This document shows positions 60,310 through 64,000 of a stretch of DNA of 64,000 nucleotides, piece by piece (within the stretch, counting starts at the first letter, position 1; every line of letters begins with the position of its first letter). The notes under the pieces were generated by a model that made no database searches, had not been told where the DNA came from, and saw nothing but the letters and a program-made list of their open reading frames with translations. A program made the position numbers and the translations under genes. Source of the stretch: Mesorhizobium hawassense (GTDB lineage Bacteria > Pseudomonadota > Alphaproteobacteria > Rhizobiales > Rhizobiaceae); the NCBI RefSeq assembly GCF_003289945.1, contig NZ_QMBP01000022.1, positions 22,675-86,674 on the forward strand, in the 5' to 3' direction.

Positions 60310-61463
60310 GGATAGCTCCGGTCCGTCGGCTGCAGATCGAGCGCCGCTTTTGCGCCAGGATATTTGGCGCCGAACCGCCGGACGTCACCCGGCGCGCGCG
60401 ATCGCGCCACATAGGGGAAATAGCGCTTGAAGCCGTTGAGCGGCTTTTCGAAAAACACCCAGGAGAGCGAGGCGGCAACCACCGTAGCTGCGCTGGCGAT
60501 GAGAAAGCGGCCAGGCCCCTCTTCCGAGACGTTGAGCGGAATCCATGGCTGCGCCTTGACCGCATAGGCCAGAAGGATCGGGTGGTAGAGGTAGACGCCG
60601 TAGCTGATGCGGCCGAGGAAAAGCAGCGGCGGCAGTTCGGCCAGCCTGCCGAGCTGGCCGCCGAGGCCGTCCGAGAAGGCGGCGACGATCGCCATCATCG
60701 GCACCAGCGGCAGCACCTGCACCAGCGCCCAGCGCGGCCACTCCCAGGCCGAATTCGCCGGCCCCGGATCGGACCAGACGACAAGCAGGAAAACCGCCGC
60801 CAGGGCCGGCCAGCCGAGCCGCATCCAGCGCGGCACGTCCGCGCCCCTGGCGCGGCGGACGGCAAGCAGCGCGCCGCAGCCGAGCGCGTCCATCGAAGCC
60901 GGCGGCAACAGGTCCCGGGCCAGCGCCGGGTTGGCGGCGATCGGCCAGTAGAAGCGGTAGGCGAGCGAGAAGGCGATGACGCCGATGGTGATCGCCTCGA
61001 TGCGCCTGCGCGGCGCCAGAAGCACGATCAGCGGCCAGGCGACGTAGAACTGCTCCTCGATGCTGAGGCTCCAGAAATGGCAGAGCAGCCAGGGCGTCCA
61101 GTCGTTGCGATGCGCGTACCAGAAGTTGGAGAGGTAGAGCGCATGCCAGACGAGCGACGATCTGGCCTGTTCAAGATCGGTCAACCAGACGAAGGCCAGC
61201 ACCGCGAAATAGGGCGGGAATATCCGGAGCGCGCGCCTGGCATAGAAGGAGCGCAGGGCCATTCCCGGAGTGAATTGGTCGGCGTCGCGCGCCTCCAACA
61301 AAAGCCTGGTGATCAGGAAGCCGGACAGCACGAAGAAAAGCCGCACGCCGAGATGGCCGAGGAAGGACGTGCCGTCGGGCGCAAAGAAATGCGAATAGAG
61401 CACGAGCGTGACGGCAAGCGCCCGCAGCGCGTCAAGCTGTAGGTCGCGACCACCGGCCATCAT
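60306..61463 (-). CDS. Acyltransferase 3 family membrane protein (OafA/NodX type)
   Basis: A 385-residue membrane protein with about ten helices. It has the family start LQLDALRALAVTLVLYSHFF (with the conserved His), FFVLSGFLITRLLLE, RRALRIFPPYF and HFWSLSIEEQFYVAWP. Such enzymes add acetyl or other acyl groups to sugars of surface polysaccharides or Nod factors. It is the first gene of the four-gene operon; an inverted repeat lies 115 bases upstream. Confidence 0.9.
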   Translation of the reverse strand: MMAGGRDLQLDALRALAVTLVLYSHFFAPDGTSFLGHLGVRLFFVLSGFLITRLLLEARDADQFTPGMALRSFYARRALRIFPPYFAVLAFVWLTDLEQARSSLVWHALYLSNFWYAHRNDWTPWLLCHFWSLSIEEQFYVAWPLIVLLAPRRRIEAITIGVIAFSLAYRFYWPIAANPALARDLLPPASMDALGCGALLAVRRARGADVPRWMRLGWPALAAVFLLVVWSDPGPANSAWEWPRWALVQVLPLVPMMAIVAAFSDGLGGQLGRLAELPPLLFLGRISYGVYLYHPILLAYAVKAQPWIPLNVSEEGPGRFLIASAATVVAASLSWVFFEKPLNGFKRYFPYVARSRAPGDVRRFGAKYPGAKAALDLQPTDRSYP

Positions 61464-61905
61464 TCGCAGCCGCCGCCGCCGACGACGTTACCCAGGCCGC
61501 CTGCCGCAACATCCGTGCCGGTCAACGGAAACCGCAAGCCTGCCGACTCCTCCACCATATATTCGCGCAGGCTAAAGCACTGCAGCACAGAATGGTGCAG
61601 TGCAACACAGAATAGGTATCCGGTTGAATGGAAACGTGATGCACCGCCCCAGAAAATGCCACGCCTATGCCGCTATTCCGCCTTTTTTGAAGAAGCGGCA
61701 TCTATCGATCAATGCGGATGCATTTAGCACTGCGAAATGCGGCCGGAGACGGGAAGCGTTCTGGCTCGAGGAGGACCGTCAAGGTCCTTTCGATGTTGCC
61801 ACGCATTGTGAAGCGAGCAGATCTTCGAGAGGACCTCAGGGAGCTCCAATGTTCCTGCCGTCGGGGATCGCTGCCGGCGCGCCTTCGGGAATCGCCAAGC
61901 CTTCG
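61464..61905. other. Intergenic region with palindrome upstream of the acyltransferase operon
   Basis: A 442-base gap between the acyltransferase gene and the 3' end of the TadG-like gene, both on the minus strand. GCACTGCA (61577-61584) and TGCAGTGC (61596-61603) form a perfect inverted repeat with an 11-base gap, followed by a partial direct repeat of GCA-ACACAGAATAGG type. It would suit a dimeric regulator of the acyltransferase operon. A stretch near 61670-61730 is less GC-rich. No gene is seen. Confidence 0.5.
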
Positions 61906-63561
61906 TCAGTTGGTGAGTTGCAGCCTGGAGAACTTGTTGGCGATGGTCTTGAAGACGTTGGGCAGCTTGGCCGGATCCTCGACGGCGTAATAGTCGCTCG
62001 GGTCGGTGGCGCAGGCGCTGTAGAGCGCGCGGTTGGCCGGCGTGTCGGCCTGCAACACCATGGTGTAGAGTTCCACGCCCTCGTTCTTCAACTGCGTGCA
62101 GACGTCCTTGGTCCAGCCGTCGACCTTGCGCGCCGCCGCCGTCTGGTTATTGGAGCCGAAGCGGCCGCCGGCCAGATAGCCGTAGGACGTGTAGTCGGAC
62201 TTGGTGTCCTGGCCGCTCGCGCCATAGACGACATTCTCGCCGTCGGTGAGCAGCATGACGACCTTCTTCACGCCTTGCGCCTTCCAGGGAGCGGCATCGG
62301 TGTAAGGCGGCTGCGGCGACAGCACCCGCTGCCCCCATGCCAGTCCCTCCGAGACGTTGGTGCCGGAGCCGTTCCATTCGGTCATCTGGGCGGCCGCCTG
62401 GCGCAGCTTGTCGAAATCGTCGGTCAGCGGCACGATCGGCGTCGGGCAGGCGCGGTTCGGGCCAATGGTGATCGCGCTGCCGGTCTCGGTGATCAGCTTG
62501 TTGGTCGAGGCCGGGTATTTGGCAACCTTCTCGGAGTTCTTGCCGACGAGCTTGGTCTTCGAGTTCGCCAGCTTCACGCTGTCGACGGTGTCGTCGAGAT
62601 AGGAGTTGTTGTAGCCGGTCGCCGAATTGCCATAGGCGGCGGACGGCTTCTTGGCGACGTCGGGATCGTCGGGGGCGAAATAGGGCACGAACAGCGTGTC
62701 TGGCTTCGACGGGTCGGGCGGCGCATCGGCGATGTTCAGCGTGCCGGGCCTGGCCTCGACGCAGCCCTTCCAGCCGGTGCCGTTCCAGCCGGTGCGCTTC
62801 GACACCGGCACGTCTTCCTCCAGTTCCCTGAACAGCGTCATATGGTCGGGACGCTTGCCGTCGACCGGCTCGAAATTGACGCCGTTGGTCGACGACTGGC
62901 CGTCCATGTCGATCCAGGCCGGATCGAATCCGGGGCCGTTGACGTTGACGGCGGTGACGAAGGGCACCAGCGAGGCGTGCACGGGACGGGTCGGCGACTT
63001 GACCGCTTCGAGATAGTCGAGCACCGACGTCGTCGCCTGCCTGAGCGCGGTGATGCGCGCGCCCGCCATCGAGCCGGTGTTGTCCAGCACCAGCACCACT
63101 TCGAGCTGGTTGTTGGATTCGACCGCCCCGGCATCGACGCTGATGTGTTTCTCGTCGCCGAACAGGAAGGCGAAGTTCAGGTTCACGTCGGCGCTGGCGG
63201 AGGCCTTGGTCTTGACGTAGTTGACGCCCTTGTCGACGGTCAGCGTCGCCTGAGCATTCGACAATTCGCCGTGGTTCGATACATTGGCCTGGAAATAGCG
63301 GTTGAAGGCGTCGTTGCGAGTCACGTCCGCATCGCCGAGATGCGACGAGGCAAGGTTCGCGGCGTCGAGGGCGTTTTGAAGATTGCTCTTGGCCCGCATC
63401 AGCGTCGAGACATCGGTGGCGAATGCCACGGCCGTCAGGATCGCCGGCACGCCCAGCGCCAGCACCAACGCGAAATTGCCGCTCTTCGAGCGCCAGAAAT
63501 CCCCAGACAACGCCAAAGCCGCCCCCCTCATTGGCCGCATTTCGCACTTTGAGTCAACCAT
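61906..63561 (-). CDS. TadG-like pilus assembly protein with von Willebrand factor A domain
   Basis: A 551-residue protein. A TadE/TadG-type membrane helix at about residues 29-49 (SGNFALVLALGVPAILTAVAFATD) anchors it. The vWA domain starts near residue 150 with the metal-site VLDNTGSM (a variant DxSxS) and continues to VVMLLTDGENVV. The insert between is long and rich in Asn and Pro. TadG proteins are linked to Flp/Tad pili and adhesion. No other tad gene is in the window, so it may be an orphan. The start could also be at 63543 or 63528; no clear ribosome site is seen. Confidence 0.83.
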   Translation of the reverse strand: MVDSKCEMRPMRGAALALSGDFWRSKSGNFALVLALGVPAILTAVAFATDVSTLMRAKSNLQNALDAANLASSHLGDADVTRNDAFNRYFQANVSNHGELSNAQATLTVDKGVNYVKTKASASADVNLNFAFLFGDEKHISVDAGAVESNNQLEVVLVLDNTGSMAGARITALRQATTSVLDYLEAVKSPTRPVHASLVPFVTAVNVNGPGFDPAWIDMDGQSSTNGVNFEPVDGKRPDHMTLFRELEEDVPVSKRTGWNGTGWKGCVEARPGTLNIADAPPDPSKPDTLFVPYFAPDDPDVAKKPSAAYGNSATGYNNSYLDDTVDSVKLANSKTKLVGKNSEKVAKYPASTNKLITETGSAITIGPNRACPTPIVPLTDDFDKLRQAAAQMTEWNGSGTNVSEGLAWGQRVLSPQPPYTDAAPWKAQGVKKVVMLLTDGENVVYGASGQDTKSDYTSYGYLAGGRFGSNNQTAAARKVDGWTKDVCTQLKNEGVELYTMVLQADTPANRALYSACATDPSDYYAVEDPAKLPNVFKTIANKFSRLQLTN

Positions 63562-63776
63562 ATATGCGATTACTAATAAATATGGAGTTCACGAGCGCTG
63601 CCGGAGACAATCGGCACGTTTCCTGGTTAAGAAAGAGTTGCCTGGCCGGCGCGAACGAAAGAGTCCCGCCGCGGGCCTGCGGCATCGCTGACGTCGGCCG
63701 GGCCTGTCGGTAGCTAATCAAGTTGTCCGGTTTGGTAGCACGTCATTTGTCCGCTTCAGTTTTGCGTCGAAGCGGT

Positions 63777-63998
63777 TCACGCAGCTCTGCCGATTGAGCA
63801 TCCGTCCAGGATTGGTGCGCCATCTGAGGTGTATGTGGCAATGCGGCGCGGTCCGTGGAAGATTGCGAGTGTTCCGTCAGTGTATTGCCTGACCTTGACG
63901 GTGGCTTTGACGAAGTGGTGTCGGATCGGGCTTTGCGGCAGTTGCAATCTGAGCCGCGCGAAGGCGACGGTATTGTCGCGGGCAACGACACGCTCTTC
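63777..63998 (-). CDS. C-terminal part of a transposase (ISNCY-like), cut by the window edge
   Basis: The minus-strand frame entering from the right edge encodes 73 residues, starting EERVVARDNTVAFARLRLQLP and containing RQYTDGTLAIFHGPRRIA, then a stop at 63777. This matches the tail of transposases with an integrase-like core that in rhizobia are named ISNCY. The catalytic core lies outside the window. The IS end should be within 63562-63776, but no inverted repeat can be assigned from one end. Confidence 0.6.
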   Translation of the reverse strand, partial: EERVVARDNTVAFARLRLQLPQSPIRHHFVKATVKVRQYTDGTLAIFHGPRRIATYTSDGAPILDGCSIGRAA

Positions 63999-64000
63999 TT

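Noticed and set aside
63743..63991. An 82-residue minus-strand frame at the right edge as a gene of its own
   Set aside because: A different minus-strand frame of the same DNA encodes a recognisable transposase tail; the 82-residue product is Ser/Pro-rich filler.

Overview
The window looks like chromosome from a high-GC alphaproteobacterium of the order Hyphomicrobiales, most likely Mesorhizobium or a close relative. Three things point there: the conserved order lptF-lptG-lptD-surA-pdxA-rsmA facing gmk-yicC-mltG and fabF-acpP-fabG-fabD; several small families typical of Mesorhizobium (DUF995-like proteins, an IS4-type element, a tail resembling ISNCY transposases); and long GC-rich palindromic repeats of the kind scattered through rhizobial intergenic regions. 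No rRNA, tRNA or CRISPR array was recognised.

Layout. 1-6.4 kb: mixed regulatory and housekeeping genes (an ECF sigma factor cut by the window edge, DoxX, a VOC protein, an AraC regulator, rlmJ, and a TetR regulator divergent from an exported AhpD-like protein with two matched operators between them). 6.5-19.1 kb: an extracellular or surface polysaccharide locus with UDP-xylose synthase, galE, a GT39 membrane transferase, an LPG-synthase-type membrane protein, a polyprenyl-phosphate GT2, a cellulose-synthase-like GT2 and a secreted GH26-like hydrolase. It also holds two related small lipoproteins and two DUF995-like proteins. Three promoters in it share one long palindrome-plus-minus-35 element, so they are probably one regulon. 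19.2-27.2 kb: an ATP-grasp enzyme, a damaged RelE-type toxin with an intact antitoxin, and a tightly overlapping six-gene operon (ketosynthase III, extended SDR, metallo-beta-lactamase-fold hydrolase, adenylate-forming enzyme, GNAT-like protein, Rieske oxygenase). That operon reads as an uncharacterised lipid or small-molecule pathway and is the most interesting system here.

27.3-46 kb: core cell-envelope and fatty-acid genes. An IS4-family element sits between the convergent rsmA and gmk; it landed inside a palindromic repeat and left a duplicated target, so it breaks no gene. 46.3-48.2 kb: a membrane phosphoglycerol-transferase-like (LTA synthase family) protein.

48.2-56.4 kb: a seven-gene amide operon. 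An AmiC-like sensor and an ANTAR (AmiR-like) antiterminator come first, followed by a peptide/opine-type ABC transporter and an acetamidase/formamidase. The leader carries a strong intrinsic terminator directly before the first gene, the expected target of an ANTAR protein. 56.4-61.5 kb: a four-gene operon (acyltransferase, two GT2 enzymes, ABC exporter) for a surface glycan or glycolipid. 61.9-63.6 kb: a TadG-like protein with a von Willebrand domain. The window ends in the C-terminus of a transposase.

Start codons were chosen by Shine-Dalgarno spacing and overlap with neighbours. Functions rest on recognised motifs and gene order, not on database searches.
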